Below, piece by piece: positions 31,643 to 43,215 of a stretch of 64,000 bases of DNA. Source of the stretch: Oncomelania hupensis (taxonomy: Eukaryota > Mollusca > Gastropoda > Littorinimorpha > Pomatiopsidae); assembly GCA_036898135.1 (NCBI GenBank), contig CM072517.1, forward strand, positions 63,604,269-63,668,268, written 5' to 3'. The position numbers and the translations under genes were made by a program. Position 1 is the stretch's first letter, and each line of letters starts with the position of its first letter. The notes below the pieces were generated by a model. That model searched no databases and was not told where the DNA came from. It was given only the letters and a program-made list of their open reading frames with translations.

Positions 31643-33619
31643 CAGCCAAGTAGTTACAAACATTGCTGAAGCCAGTAGTAATTCCGGACTCTCCAAATAA
31701 TGAAAATACAAAACCTATCTGAATTTGGAGGAATGAGGAAGAAAACAAAACAATTTCATTATAAAAGCATTTCGGAAAATGTGTACAGCTTAACTTGAAA
31801 GCACTGTTCGGTGGAATTTTTGATGTAAGCATACTTGGGTATATAATAATTGGAAGAAAGTGTAACTTCACTGTGTTTCGAGTTTTCCTTATCTTTCAAT
31901 GCATTGGTCTATACTTGTTCTTTGAACAAGACGAAGGGGAGTCATTTCACCAAAACTCACCACGTGACATCACCAAGGGCGTCATCATCATAATTTTTTT
32001 TTGTTCTCATCATCGTTGCCATTAAAATCATCATCTTTGTCATCGTCATCATCATCGCCGTCGTTGTCAACATCACCGTCGTTGTCATCATCGCCGTCAT
32101 TATCACCATCGCCGTCATTATCACCCTCGTCATTGTCGTTGGTGTCATTGCATCGTCAGTATAACCTTTGTGGTCACTGTTATTCCATCGTTATTTGTTA
32201 TTCCAACTACAGGTCGACTGTTATTCTTTCTGTCTTGCATGACCGGAAATAACAAGTTTGTCCAATGAAAACCTTTGGACGAATAAAATGTCTTATGTCG
32301 ACTAATATTTTATGTCAGATTGAAGACGGTTCTGGCCTGTTAGTGTTGATCAGCGCTCACAGCCCCCTTGTATGCTACTCTCTTCCAGCCTTTAAATGCT
32401 GCTGTGATGTTGTGGCTCATAATTTGTGTGTAGTGCAATCTCACCGTTATAATTTGTTAAGTTTTAGAGAAAGCTAGACAAGAAAACTAAACTTTACTCA
32501 AAAGATCAAAGTTCAGAATAAGTTTGACGTTTATTTCATAGCATTGTGAAATTAATTTTGACTAAAATGAGAATAATCATGGTAATTTAGGCCACACACA
32601 ATCGTTTGATTTTAGGGTAACCCATCCGAACCTATTTTACTCTGGCGACCCCAAACAAAAATTCATACAATTGCAACAAAATGGCTAAGCTCTAATTAGC
32701 ACATAACCACACTGGTAACAATAACTCACATTTACATAGTGCAACATTAAAAAACAACAACTCTATTTTGGAAAAAAGTATGCTTATTTGCCTTTGTGGT
32801 CCCCTGGCCAATCCTGCAACAGCTTGTGCATAACATTTTACAAAATGTACATAACTTAGTTTACATGAGTGTAACGTGGGGTTTTGTTGTTGTTGGGCTC
32901 TGCACAATGTAATGCTGTAACCCTCACGCTTTATTCAATGGGAACTGCTAGTTAGTCACCCGGTGAATTACTTTAATACATTTATTTATTTAGCTCGGTC
33001 TGTGTTAAGGCTGGGATACAGAGATAGATAGAAAAATGGTAAAAGATCACTGTCACACTAGCTTTCACACGGCTATGAATCATATGTAGTCCAGCCACTT
33101 GATAACAGTTAAAATCACACATTTATTTCTTCTACTCTATACAAGATCTTCGATGTACTAATCTACCTTAAAAAGTCAAGAGTCAATGCAAATGATTCGA
33201 TCGCTGATAGTCTAGGCAGCTGTTATGTCTTCATAGGGCACTGGCTACTAGAGTTCATGAAGATTGGACTACTGTGGTCCGTTTTACAGTTTTCTGAAGA
33301 GTGGACTACTGTGGTCCTTTTGCTATCAGTTTTAGTGCTATATTTCCTGGGCACTTAACTTGTGTGTAGCGGGTTTGAAGCCCTTCGTTGAGGTAGCTTC
33401 TGGTACACGCGGGGTCGTCGTGTAGTTTGGTTCCTTGACAAGCTGTGTTGTCTTGGAGAGTGTTTTCCAGGGGAGCTCTCTCAGTCCTGTGCTGTAGAGG
33501 CTAAACAGCCAACTCGTCTTTTCGGTGGAGTTGGGCGCACGGTATATCTCGCCTGTTCGTCTGTTTGACAAACTTGATTGAATTCTAAGATTCTCAAGTC
33601 CTTCTTCCTGGTCTGTTCA
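31643..33619. other. Unassigned, with a degenerate (ATC)-like tract
   Basis: 31998-32150 is an imperfect ATC/GTC trinucleotide tract. No supported gene elsewhere; short ORFs are unrecognised. Confidence 0.4.
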
Positions 33620-33876
33620 GGAGAGATCTTACTGCTAACTGTGTAGCTGGTTTCTGCTCCTCGTTTTCCTCTCGACTCGTTGTTGTTGTTTGTAGATTAT
33701 AGTCACACGACACTTTCGCATATAGGTGACTACTGGACCGATTTATACTGACACCAGCGGGCCAGTTGTTGGTAAAGGGGAAAATAATATGATCACACGT
33801 TGACCAATCCGGGATTCGAACCAGCGACCTTTCAGTTACTAGCAAGACGCTCTTACCAACTGAGCTACCCGGTCCC
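33620..33876 (-). mobile_element. tRNA-derived SINE or tRNA pseudogene
   Basis: On the minus strand, from 33873, GACCGGGTAGCTCAGTTGGTAAGAGC and later GGTTCGAATCCCGG give near-perfect A and B boxes. The acceptor arms (GACCGGG / ATTGGTC) pair at six of seven positions. The anticodon loop would read CTAGTAA (AGT, Thr-like), but the anticodon stem is badly paired, so it is not a working tRNA. Unassigned body sequence follows leftward. Confidence 0.75.
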
Positions 33877-33879
33877 TGG

Positions 33880-34290
33880 CCCTCTCGACTCCCGTTCTAT
33901 CTCTCTATTTGAATCAGCCAGACCTGGTTGATTCCATTCTAAGCTGTGTTCCCATAGGCTGGTAATCGACTCGCCTAACGTAGCTACGATGATGTCATTC
34001 CCTTCGCTCTTACCGTCAGCTACCACTGTGTGTAAACGGCAGTATATCATTGCTACGCCTGATTACTTCCATCGTCTGCTGCAGCCTAACATTAACATTC
34101 TAAGAGTACAATGACTAAACAAGGCTACAACGTAAAGTAAGCAGGGTAAACTGGTCCGTTCGTCACAATGAGAAACTGAGATAATAATGCAAGACTAAAA
34201 TAAACAAGGCAACTACTAATCTAACTTCACTACTCTAAGATATATAAAAATAGACATAAAAGCAAGAACTACAAAAGAAAGTAACCAAAC
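33880..34290. other. Unassigned
   Basis: No gene seen. Confidence 0.4.
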
Positions 34291-34825
34291 TGTTACACAA
34301 GTTGGCTTTTTTATCAGTTGATTCAGCCCCGATGCTTGAAACCTGATAAGTGTAACTCAGATTCGTTTATCCACGCAGCCTGCTCACTCAGCAACAAGGC
34401 AGAAGTCGTCGTATGCAGTTTTCTAACTTTATTCAGCGAACATCAACAACTGCATACAATCGCTTTTTCCACTCTCAACTTTTTACTTTCAACACAACCC
34501 TTTTGAAACAGTGCGGCACTTACATGTATATAGTCTCTCGATACTCCAGAAACATTTAGAACACTCCAGCGTGACGCACCACAACCAATAAAAACAAACT
34601 TCGTCATCACTGTCTTACGTCATACAACTTTCTTTACCGTCCAAGAATTTTCTCAGCTATCTACATTTATCACGAAACTTTGATCGATAGTAAACAACCC
34701 CCTCTAGAAAATTCTCAAATACTATCGACCAACTAAAATTACCAACGTTATACAACGCTTCTTCTAACAACAACGCAAAATCAAATCAAAGGTAAATACA
34801 CTCCATTATTGAACCGATTCTGCCT
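34291..34825 (-). mobile_element. Truncated Gypsy LTR related to the 2151-7829 element
   Basis: Starts TGTTACAC and matches the reversed LTR (GATTCAGCCCCGATGCTTGA, GTGTAACTCAGATTCG, the ATCGATAG block near 34684, then ATCAAATCAAAGGTAAATAC). Homology stops near 34825, where the LTR's 5' ~90 bp are missing. It is divergent, hence older or a sister subfamily. No internal region adjoins it. Confidence 0.88.
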
Positions 34826-35165
34826 CAATTCCAATTCACCTAGGCTACCACACTTTTACCACTAAAATAGCCAATGGAAACATCACAATGCAAAAAGTAA
34901 CTATCACCTCAAATATTATATTTTATAAAATTAATAGTTTGCAACCTCTTTGCTTTGCCTAAAATTTTATTATTAGAAATAATCACCATCTTTCACACAA
35001 AAGAATTATCAATAAAATTCGTCCATTTTATTCTTTCCAAGAATACAAAAAATGGCGATTGACACGTAGCAAAACTGACGTCATATTCCTAACTTTACCA
35101 CAGGCACTCAATATACAAATTTGCACTTGGAAAATAAAATACACGCGAGCGTTTCGTTTCGCAAC

Positions 35166-35167
<2 letters not shown>
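34826..35167. other. Unassigned AT-rich sequence
   Basis: No gene seen. Confidence 0.4.
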
Positions 35168-35231
<64 letters not shown>

Positions 35232-35372
35232 ACGGCATTTAACCACGCAGCAGGGTACAAGATTACCTGAAGGAAAAAAAGTATTTTATGGTCGTCGTCA
35301 TCATCATCATCATCATAATCATCGTCGTCGTCGTCGTTGTTCTCCTCCTTCTCTTCCTCCTCTTCCTCATCA
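35168..35372. repeat. (ATC)n and mixed GTC/ATC/CTC microsatellites
   Basis: About 21 ATC units to 35230, then interrupted trinucleotide tracts at 35291-35372. ORFs here are repeat artefacts. Confidence 0.95.
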
Positions 35373-36234
35373 TCATCGCACGCTGTTTATACTCTTAAGC
35401 TAAACATGAGTAGTAGCAGTAGTAATAGTTAGTTACACGTTAAATCAAGTCTAAAAATCACCTCTACGATCACGGCGATGAAGACCACAATGAAGAAAAA
35501 CAGCGAAACCATTTTTGTCCCCAAAAATAATTATACTATTTAAGTTGTCCGCACACGTAGCAACGTCCAGGCGTTGAAAGCCTTTCAACGAGTATGAAAA
35601 TGTGATGATCAGAAGTGAATTACGATGGATGATGCTTTCAACGCTTCGGAAACAAAGCGTGTTGGAGAGACAAAAAACCCTTCATCTATTTGCGGACAGT
35701 TCACACGTGTCGAACGATGAAGTGGCTGTTCAAAGTTACTCCTCGCACAAGCGGTGATACGTGTAGTTCAGCCTTTACGAAGAGCCCATGGTCACCTCTG
35801 AAGCCCGTGTCCTATTTCAAAACGTACAATGTTGGATCGTTTGCACACAGCTCTTCAGCAAGAAGGACCCTCCTGTCCAGCCAATGGTCAAACAAGCAAG
35901 CCAGAAATTGGACTGCTGTCTAAAAGAATCACATGACATTACAATTTTGGGTGGTCACTTCTTGACAGAAGCAGCAAATACGGCTTAGGTAGGGCTAGAA
36001 CAAGATGACGGTGAGAGGAAGCTGAGGAGAAGGGCGGGAAGTCGAGCGCGAATTCCAATCTTCACGTGGCTGACATAACAGAGTTAGCACGCGAAGACTA
36101 CGCAAGGGAAAAATGGGAAAGTGAGTTCAGATCTTAATAATGTATGACAGTTGCATTAGGGCTAGCACAAGATGACGATATGGGGAAGGACGGGAGAGTG
36201 AGTTCAGATCTTGATATAGCACGCAGGGTTAAGA
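35373..36234. other. Unassigned; short recurring motifs
   Basis: A perfect 17-bp palindrome GTTGAAAGCCTTTCAAC lies at 35574-35590. AGGGCTAG(A/C)ACAAGATGACG occurs near 35991 and 36159. GTGAGTTCAGATCTT occurs near 36121 and 36198, and as ATGAGTTCAGATCTT near 36900 beyond R1 copy C. This looks like an old degenerate tandem repeat into which copy C inserted. No gene supported. Confidence 0.5.
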
Positions 36235-36845
36235 GTTAGTTAGTCATTGATTATAGGGTCCAGCGGACTGCAAAGAGCCGAACCAAGATCACAACGAGGG
36301 CTCACCCCTGATTCGAATAAGAGATCTGCTGAAACGACCTTAATGGTAACACTGAAGGCATTCCACAGCCGGTCACTGCACAATAAAGGCATCCCATGCA
36401 GGTAACGCTGCGGCTGTGCTCTAATTTATCGAACCCCCATTTACAAAAACAAAATAGAATATAAATATCATTATAAAATATTAACGAAACACATACATAT
36501 AAAATGCCTACATTGCTAAATAATAATACCCTAGAGAGCCCTAGTGATCATTTAGCAGAAAGCGTCCAATATCCCCAAGCTGACCCAACACACAAATGAG
36601 GAGGTTTTGGAGAGTTTTCAAGAAAAAAGGTAGGTGCTGGTCTAGCGAAAAAGAAAGTAGATTGATAAAATAGAATATGAATCATCCGAATGAGAAAGAA
36701 CAAAAAGAAGAAAGACGGTGAAAGTGGGAATTGAAAGCACTAAATTTCCAGAAAGTGGGGATATTATTTATACTGAAATCCCCGGCACACCTACGGAGGT
36801 AGGGAAGAGAGGAGGGGATGGAAGAGGAGGGGGGGGGAGAGGGGA
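36235..36845 (-). mobile_element. R1 retroposon copy C
   Basis: Minus-strand R1 with GGTCCAGCGGACT near its 3' end at the left and the TATAAATAATATCCCC block at about 36757-36772. CAGGGTTAAGA occurs at 36224-36234 and 36846-36856 and is a plausible 11-bp target duplication. The tail is a degenerate CAATGACTAACTAAC. Confidence 0.82.
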
Positions 36846-36856
36846 CAGGGTTAAGA

Positions 36857-37079
36857 AACGACAACAATGCGAGGAGAACCGTTGTGAAATACGTGAAGAT
36901 GAGTTCAGATCTTGACATGGCAGTTAGGTAGAACCAAAGGCTTTTAGGTAAAACTAGCTGAGTTTCGTTACCTTGTATCTAATTTAAAAAATGCAAAGTT
37001 TTATATAACGCATCTATCTCACGGTACGTGGGGATTCTTGGCACCTGATTTGCCTGATTGGCAATCGTTGCTTGTATCG
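36857..37079. other. Unassigned
   Basis: No gene seen. Confidence 0.4.
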
Positions 37080-37250
37080 ATCACATTGACATTGAAATAG
37101 TCAGACAATGCGCCCAAAGATTGCAAGTGGGCGCCTTGAGTGAGATCCTGTATTTGCCAGCGCCTTGAGCAGCTCTTGAGCTAGAAAAACGCTATATAAA
37201 ACCGATGAAATAATAAATAAATAAATAATAAATAAAAGCAAGCAAATCCA
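37080..37250 (+). mobile_element. 3' part of a SINE with GCGCTATATAA-type end
   Basis: TGCGCCCAAAGATTGCAAGTG, GCGCCTTGAGCAGCTCTTGA and ACGCTATATAAAACC match 42880-42985. The tail is (AAAT)n at 37210-37245. No tRNA-like head is evident here. Confidence 0.65.
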
Positions 37251-37261
37251 CCTATATTTCC

Positions 37262-37689
37262 TGTATTTGGACATGGCAGGTCCGAATAGCTGCTTCTTTC
37301 ATGTCTGCTTCATGTCTGTGACTCGGAAACGAAAGTCCGACCACATTACGCCATTGCTGAAAGATCTTCACTGGCTCCCTGTAAAGAAAAGAATTGACCA
37401 CAAACCCTTCATCATTGTGTACAATTGGTACGAACAACTCCGCTCCCCAATATCTCAAAGAACTCGTCTCCCCTCACGAACGTTGTCTTCGTTCTTCCTC
37501 ACAACAACTGTTAAAACGTCCAAGTGTGAAGTCTGGCAACACCAAAATAAGAAAACCTTTGACTATCGGGCCTTCTCCAACACAGCTCCAATGCTATGGA
37601 ATGATCTTCCCATGACCTTGAAACAATCCAAGTCTGTGGCGGTTTTGAAGAGAGCTTTGAAAACGCTCTTTTTCACATCTACCAGATAG
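37262..37689 (+). pseudogene. C-terminal end of a CR1/L2-like LINE ORF2
   Basis: HITPLLKDLHWLPVKKRIDHKPF is the conserved segment after the RT thumb. It is followed by FDYRAFSNTAPMLWNDLP and VAVLKRALKTLFFTSTR, and stop TAG at 37687-37689. This order (HWLPV, then RAFS.AP.LWN.LP, then FK..LK..LF) is typical of CR1/L2/Rex-type non-LTR elements. Only the last ~140 codons remain, so it is a 5'-truncated copy without enzyme domains. Confidence 0.82.
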
Positions 37690-38403
37690 ACGTTTAAGAA
37701 ATCAGCTGTACATATTTTTTTTTTCCTGATGGCCACATCTTTGTCTCTTTTTTGCTCTCCACAAGCGCAATGAGCATGAACCTTGTAATCGTGTATACCT
37801 GCTCTATGCAAGTCTACATCATCATCATGATCATGCTTGTCAAAGGATGAGGCCTATATTTCTTTTGTAAAGCCATACGACAAGGTCTCTTTGTTGTCGA
37901 TTGCTATACCTGCCATAAGGAATAATACAATAATGATTATTTTATCGTGGTCCACCACTCCAGTACAATATTCGGCGGCCTTTTGTAGCCCAAAGTCAAA
38001 CTTTGCAATGGCTCTAAGAATGTTTGATCGAATGCATGGTATGCGCAAACACGGCATTCAATGCCTCGTTCCCCAAGTCATGTTATGGGCGCTTCCACCA
38101 CAATACCACCGTCGGTTTTTGGCAAAAGGTTTTGTAAGGTTTCTGTGTTTAGTCTGTCTGTGTCTATCTCTGTCTTTTTCTGTCTCTGTCTCTGTCCCTT
38201 TCTGTCTCTGTCTCTCTTCTCTGGCTATCTGTCTATCTCGGTCTGTCTGTCTTTCTCTCTCTTTTATCTCTATCTCTTTTAGGACAGGTTGTATGAACAG
38301 GTTTTCAAGCTTAAAGCCGTTATCCTATTAAACGACCGAATGTACAACAACAATAATAACAACAACACCAACTGTCTCTCTTTTTCTTTCAATGTTTTCA
38401 AAA
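37690..38403. other. Unassigned
   Basis: TCTG/TCTC-rich stretch at 38150-38280; no gene supported. Confidence 0.4.
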
Positions 38404-38440
38404 TAGAGAGAGGGGAGAGAGAGAATTAGAGAGAGAAAGA

Positions 38441-38512
<72 letters not shown>

Positions 38513-38735
38513 CGAGAAAGAAAGAGAATTATATAGAGAGAGCAAGAAGACGTAAGTGTGACAAAATAAATCTTGTAGGCTAGTGTTTTCTTTCGTTACG
38601 TTTGTAGGAGTTCATAATGCGTGTGTTTAATCTGAACGAAAGATTAAATGAACAAACAAACAAACAAACAAACAAACCAAAAAACAAACAAACAAACAAA
38701 CCAAAAACAACAACAACAACAACAACAAACAAACA
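38404..38735. repeat. (GA)n and (CAAA)n/(CAA)n microsatellites
   Basis: GA tract 38404-38530; CAAA/CAA tract 38650-38735. Confidence 0.95.
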
Positions 38736-38939
38736 TTAAAAAAAAAAGGCTGGAATGATCGAGTACAATCTGTATATAGTCATTTGGTTTTACTATATAT
38801 TTATTGCTTGCATGAAAATTGAAATGATTTTGTATACCATGTGCGTGTTTTCTTCTTTAATTGGTTTTATTTATGGATTAATAATTCCCATTGTATCCCC
38901 CCCCCATGCCTTTGATATTAACAAAATGTTGTGTTTGTT

Positions 38940-39254
38940 TTTTTGGTCACGCTTTATTGTCCCTTTTTATCGGGAAATTCTGGGCCGCCTCCCCTGGGGA
39001 AGGCGTAGTCGCAGCCTGTGGCGCGCCCAAATCCAACCTAGTTAATATTAGTTGTGTTTTAGAAATTTTGTTGGGGCAGCAAACCGGAGTACCCGGAGAA
39101 AACCCCGAGACGTTGCGCGAGTCGAAAGTAAATAATATTAGGAGAAACATAACGCCCAGATGCTGGATCGATCCCACCACCTGTCAGGCGGCATTGGTTT
39201 TTGGCCTAAAGACAAGACAAGACAAGTTAGTCCCGCCTTAGACCACTTGGCCAC
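38940..39254 (-). mobile_element. tRNA-Leu/Ser-like SINE, copy 2 (fuller)
   Basis: Minus strand from 39253: TGGCCAAGTGGTCTAAGGCG is the A box. A degraded B box (GGATCGATCC, 39163-39172) follows, then GCATCTGGGCGTTATGTTTC. A body with TTTTCTCCGGGTACTCCGG (39082-39100) and GGCGCGCCAC comes next, ending near AAAGCGTGACC. A GACAA microsatellite expansion sits between the boxes. The CTCCGGGTACTCCGG core recalls conserved central domains of widespread metazoan SINEs; not verified. Confidence 0.85.
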
Positions 39255-39299
39255 AATGCTATGCAATTAAAAATTCGGAAGTCTGAAGACTCTTTGTCT

Positions 39300-39365
39300 T
39301 TTTCTTATATCTGTCTCTGTCTGTCTCTGTCTGTCTGTCTGTCTCTGTCTGTCTCTGTCTCTCTG

Positions 39366-39400
<35 letters not shown>
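39300..39400. repeat. (TCTG)n/(TCTC)n microsatellite
   Basis: CTGTCTCTGTCTGT-type repeats; ORFs on both strands are artefacts. Confidence 0.95.
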
Positions 39401-39404
<4 letters not shown>

Positions 39405-39511
39405 TCCTATACCAAACCCGGGCGACCGTTTCACCACAGCGCCACCTTGCTAGCCCAGTGCCAGCCAAGATACTCACTCACTGCGCCCTTGCGCGATGTT
39501 TAGCGCCGTGC

Positions 39512-39718
39512 CGTGGGTCAGACCAATGAGCGAGCTAAACTTTCACCATGGGCCAGACCAATGAGCGAGCTAAACTTTCACCATGGGCCAGACCAATGAG
39601 CGAGCTAAACTTTCACCATGGGCCAGACCAATGAGCGAGCTAAACTTTCACCATGGGCCAAACCAATGAGTGAGCTAAACTGTCACCATGGGCCAGACCA
39701 ATGAGCAAGCCAAACTTT
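39512..39718. repeat. 35-bp minisatellite, about six units
   Basis: Units contain CATGGGCCAGACCAATGAGC and GAGCTAAACTTTCAC. Starts at 39547 and 39582 fix the period at 35. The last two units carry substitutions. Confidence 0.95.
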
Positions 39719-40439
39719 AACCCATTTACTACCACAATCCCCTTCTTCGTCTTCTTCTTTCCGTTGACATCGGCTTTCATCATAGGAAAGTTTGTGTAGG
39801 CGTTTGCCCCGCGGAACCCTCCAAAAAGTTTTTTCCGCAGCAAAAGTAGTTTTCTTTCCTTCGCCCTGCCATTTTTGGTTTATTTATTTATCTATTTTAA
39901 CGTGGGTATATTACTGTAAATTGTTTTGTCTGACGTTGTGCGTGTCTTTCCTCCTATTTTTTCGGAGGAGGGATTCATATAATATTTTGGTCTACGCTAG
40001 CCTCACGTCAGGACCTCGCCACATTAAAATGTTGTTTGTTTGGGTTTTTTTTTAATTGTGTTTCCCTTTTCCTCGACAGATTTCAATAAAGCTACAATCT
40101 TATGGTACATGTGTGTGTGTGTGTGTGTGTGTGTGGTGGAATGCCGTACGATTAACGAGGTTCCCTCAAAAATGGACAAGTTTAAGGTTAATAGGCCTAC
40201 TTAGGAAAGGAAACACACTCCATGACTTGACAGTAAGAGCTTGAAAGTGACCAGAGTTGTCCATGTACTGTCCACTCACAAGGGCCGACCTAGCACCTTG
40301 AGACCAATGTCAGCCATTCTGCCTGACATCTCAAGTGCACAGAGACATCACACTACAGAGTAATGCGACACCAGCATGAAAAACAAGAGGGGGAGAGGAC
40401 ATAACGAGCCATTGCCATTCAAATTCATTTCCAGACCGA
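39719..40439. other. Unassigned
   Basis: (TG)n at 40111-40135. No gene supported. Confidence 0.4.
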
Positions 40440-41240
40440 AACATACTATTGCGGGAAAAAAAACCGCATTTTGTTAATAAGTTATCTTTTTTGGGGCGGT
40501 GTTGTGACGCGGCCTTTACCCCAAAAAGAAGCCACAATAAAATACAGAACGATGTGCAACTATCTCAACTATACGCAAATAAAAACAAAAAAAAATCAAA
40601 AAATCAAATTAAGGTCAGGCAATTTTGAGAAACAGCGCAAAACGTGTTTAGAAAAAAAGTGTTACTAAGCCGACCTTGAACTTTGAGGAAAGTGCAAAAT
40701 ATGAATGATCTAATATGCTTTAGCAGTAGTAAAAAGTATCGTCAAAATAAAAAAATTTTAAAATCAATATGGGTGATTCTTAAAATAAAGCAAAAAATGT
40801 GGTTTGAATTTTAAAAAAATAAAAAATAAAATAAAAAAGAGCCATTCGGAGCGACGGACTAACAACCAGATTGTTATTGAATGACTGGCCATGACTTGAT
40901 GATCCCGTATACCAACAAAACAACAACAACAACAACAACAACAACAAAACAATAAATTGGCTTTGGCCGTTTTGGGGATATAAAACAACATGTAAAAAGC
41001 AACGAATTGGCGCCAGCGACCTTGACCTTTGAAGCAGAACAAGCATAAAGGCACGGGAGGCAGGCCACTAACCGAGGTAATGTTTCTATCAAATTGAGTC
41101 AAAGTCCGCTCAGTGGGTCTTGAGATATGCGTAAAACGGACCGGCCACGCCGACAGACTAACCGACGAACAGACAAGGCCGACACTTGGCCCGTTCTGAT
41201 TCTCGACTATTTTAAAAGATTTCCAGATACGTCCAACATC
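40440..41240. repeat. Dispersed ~800-bp repeat, copy 1 (second copy 56890-59085)
   Basis: Shared landmarks in order with the second copy: CAGCGCAA(A/G)ACGTGTT; GAATGATC(T/C)AATATGCTT; TTC(G/A)GAGCGACGG; GTGACCTTGACCTTTG-like; AGGC(A/C)(G/A)GCCACTAA followed by GAGGTAATGT; and TTTCCAGATA at the end. The strand is arbitrary and there is no coding potential. A (CAA)n at 40918-40948 is internal. Confidence 0.7.
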
Positions 41241-41646
41241 ACGGCCGTACCGTGCAAATACATACCAAGCAACATTCACAGGCCAGCGTCACTGCAGTGT
41301 TGAGAGAATCTACGTTTGGTTGTTTTTTTCCTTAGCACTAAACCTTTGTTTGTGGTTGGTTGGATGACGTAGCCTACTTAGTCCGGATCTCGCCATCTCA
41401 GAAGACCCGACTTCAAGTCAAGTCAAGTTAAGTCAATGTATTCTTTATTTCTCAAAAAAGAAACATGTGGATTGTCACTTTGCAAGACAAGACAGGATCC
41501 GCTTCCATGGCATAAAACCCAAAGAACAGAAAACGTGGCAGCATTCCAACTGCAGTGAAGACAAAAACGTTTATGTAAAACACCAGTGATAAAGGTGGCT
41601 ATAGAGAGGGAGTGGGGTTTATTGATAGCGTCTTGGATAAAAATCC
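41241..41646. other. Mostly unassigned; possible LINE 3' tail on minus strand at 41404-41500
   Basis: CAAGTCAAGTCAAGTTAAGTCAATG followed by CTTTATTTCTC reads on the minus strand as an AATAAAG signal then a (TTGACT)-type tail. Confidence 0.4.
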
Positions 41647-41658
41647 TTATTAATTACT

Positions 41659-42236
41659 TTACATTTCGTTACATTATTGTTGCTTTAGGTCCAGCGGACT
41701 CTTCCGAGCCAAATCAGGATCGGACAACCCCCAATCCGCATAAAAGGTCTGCCGAAACAATCCTAGTGGGAAAACCGAAAGGTCTCCACCAGCCAGTCAC
41801 TTTACAATAAAGACATCCCACAAAGGGGACGGCTGAGGCTTCACCCCAACTTATCTAACCCCTGTTTACAAGAACAAAATAGAATACAAACATCATTATA
41901 AATTATCAACAAAACACATACATATAAAATACCTACAATGCTAAATAATAACATTATAGGAAGCCCTAGTGACCACCTGGCAGAAAGCGTCCAATATTCC
42001 CAAGCTGATCCAACAGACCTCATACACAAATAAGGAGTCTTGTCCCGGAAGAGTTTTCAAGAAAAGAGGTAGGAGACTGGTCTAGCGAAGACGACGATAG
42101 TATAGCAGATTGATAGAACAGAGCAGGAATGAGAAAGAGCAAATGAGAAAGACAGCGACAGTGGGAATTTAAAGCACTAAATTTCCAGAAAGTGGGGATA
42201 CTATTTATACTGAAACCCCCGGCACCCCAACGGGGG
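41659..42236 (-). mobile_element. R1 retroposon copy D, (ATGTA)-type tail
   Basis: Full-length-like 578 bp with target duplication TTATTAATTACT at 41647-41658 and 42237-42248. Minus-strand order is ACCCCCGTTGG start, TATAAATAGTATCCCC, GCTTTCTGCCAGGTGGTCAC, CCTAAAGCAACAATAATGTAACG. Confidence 0.92.
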
Positions 42237-42324
42237 TTATTAATTACTGTCCTCCGTGGAAAGAGGGACTGATAGGACAGATTTATCTCCCCTTCTCTGC
42301 TGCCAATGGTTGGCCTTTGTGGAT

Positions 42325-42404
42325 GTGTGCCATAGATACAGATGGTGTGCCATAGATACAGATGGTGTGCCATAGATACAGATGGTGTGCCATAGATACA
42401 GACG
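42325..42404. repeat. 20-bp minisatellite, four units
   Basis: TGTGCCATAGATACAGATGG four times, the last with one change. Confidence 0.95.
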
Positions 42405-42475
42405 GTCATGTCGCTGTGTTCTCAGCTCGTCACTGTATCAGCTGGGCTTGCTAAACATCAAGGGACTGATTTTCC

Positions 42476-42985
42476 AAAGCATGAGAAGACGCCTGAAGGA
42501 AGATTCTCAGAAGAAAAAAAAACACATCTTCATGCGAGAAACGTGTCCACAATCTGGCTGGCTGGCAACAGAGATGGGAAAGAGCCTATCTTCGTCTGCC
42601 TGACAATTGGTCACCGTCTGATTTCCTGATGGCACCGTTTGTGTCACAGGCCCGGACCTGCGACGGACTTTCAGCACAAATGATCCTTCCTTCGAGTTAG
42701 AAGATATATATAGCCGAGATCTAGTCAGCGCACGCAGACGTACAGACTCTACGATCCCGACGCTCATGTCTTAGACCGGTGTGTGCCAGCAGCTTAAATA
42801 CATCCAGCAAGCCTTAGATCCCTTCCCCCTCCCATGCTCGGGTTGCCCAAAATTGTGCTGAGTGTTCCGGGGAGTCAGACCTTGCGCCCAAAGGGCGCAA
42901 GTGGACTCCTCGGGCGATGTTTGTGTTATCAGCCTGCGCCTTGAGCACCTCTTGAACTGGAAAAGCGCTATATTAAAAAAATTTG
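42476..42985 (+). repeat. Dispersed repeat sharing blocks with 62306-62434 and 37080-37190
   Basis: AAGCATGAGAAGACGCCTGA and CCACAATCTGGCTGGCTGGC resemble 62306-62434. The 3' part from TTGCGCCCAAAGG to AGCGCTATATTAAA matches the SINE 3' end at 37080-37190. Whether this is one element or two adjacent ones is unclear. Confidence 0.55.
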
Positions 42986-43050
42986 TCGTTTTCTTTTAAA
43001 AGGGTGATAGATCTGTGAAAGGTTGCCTCCCATAACATCCAAGGGGACAC

Positions 43051-43215
43051 CCCGATTCGCCTTTTTCCCGATTCGCCTTTTCCCGATTCGCCTTTTCCCG
43101 ATTCGCTTTTTTTCGATTCGCCTTTTCCCGATTCGCCTTTTCCCGATTCGCCTTTTTCGATTCGCCTTTTCCCAATTCGCCTTTTTCCGATTCGCTTTTT
43201 CCCGATTCGCCTTTG
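43051..43215. repeat. ~15-bp minisatellite, about eleven units
   Basis: CCCGATTCGCCTTTT units with length and base variants. The antisense Lys-Ala-Asn-Arg-Glu repeat ORFs at 42968-43307 come from this array. Confidence 0.95.

Noticed and set aside
33790..33876. Functional tRNA-Thr gene
   Set aside because: A and B boxes are good but the anticodon and T stems are mispaired; it fits a SINE head or pseudogene.
39512..39718. Regularly spaced repeats that could suggest a CRISPR array
   Set aside because: Contiguous 35-bp tandem units without spacers, in a eukaryotic context.
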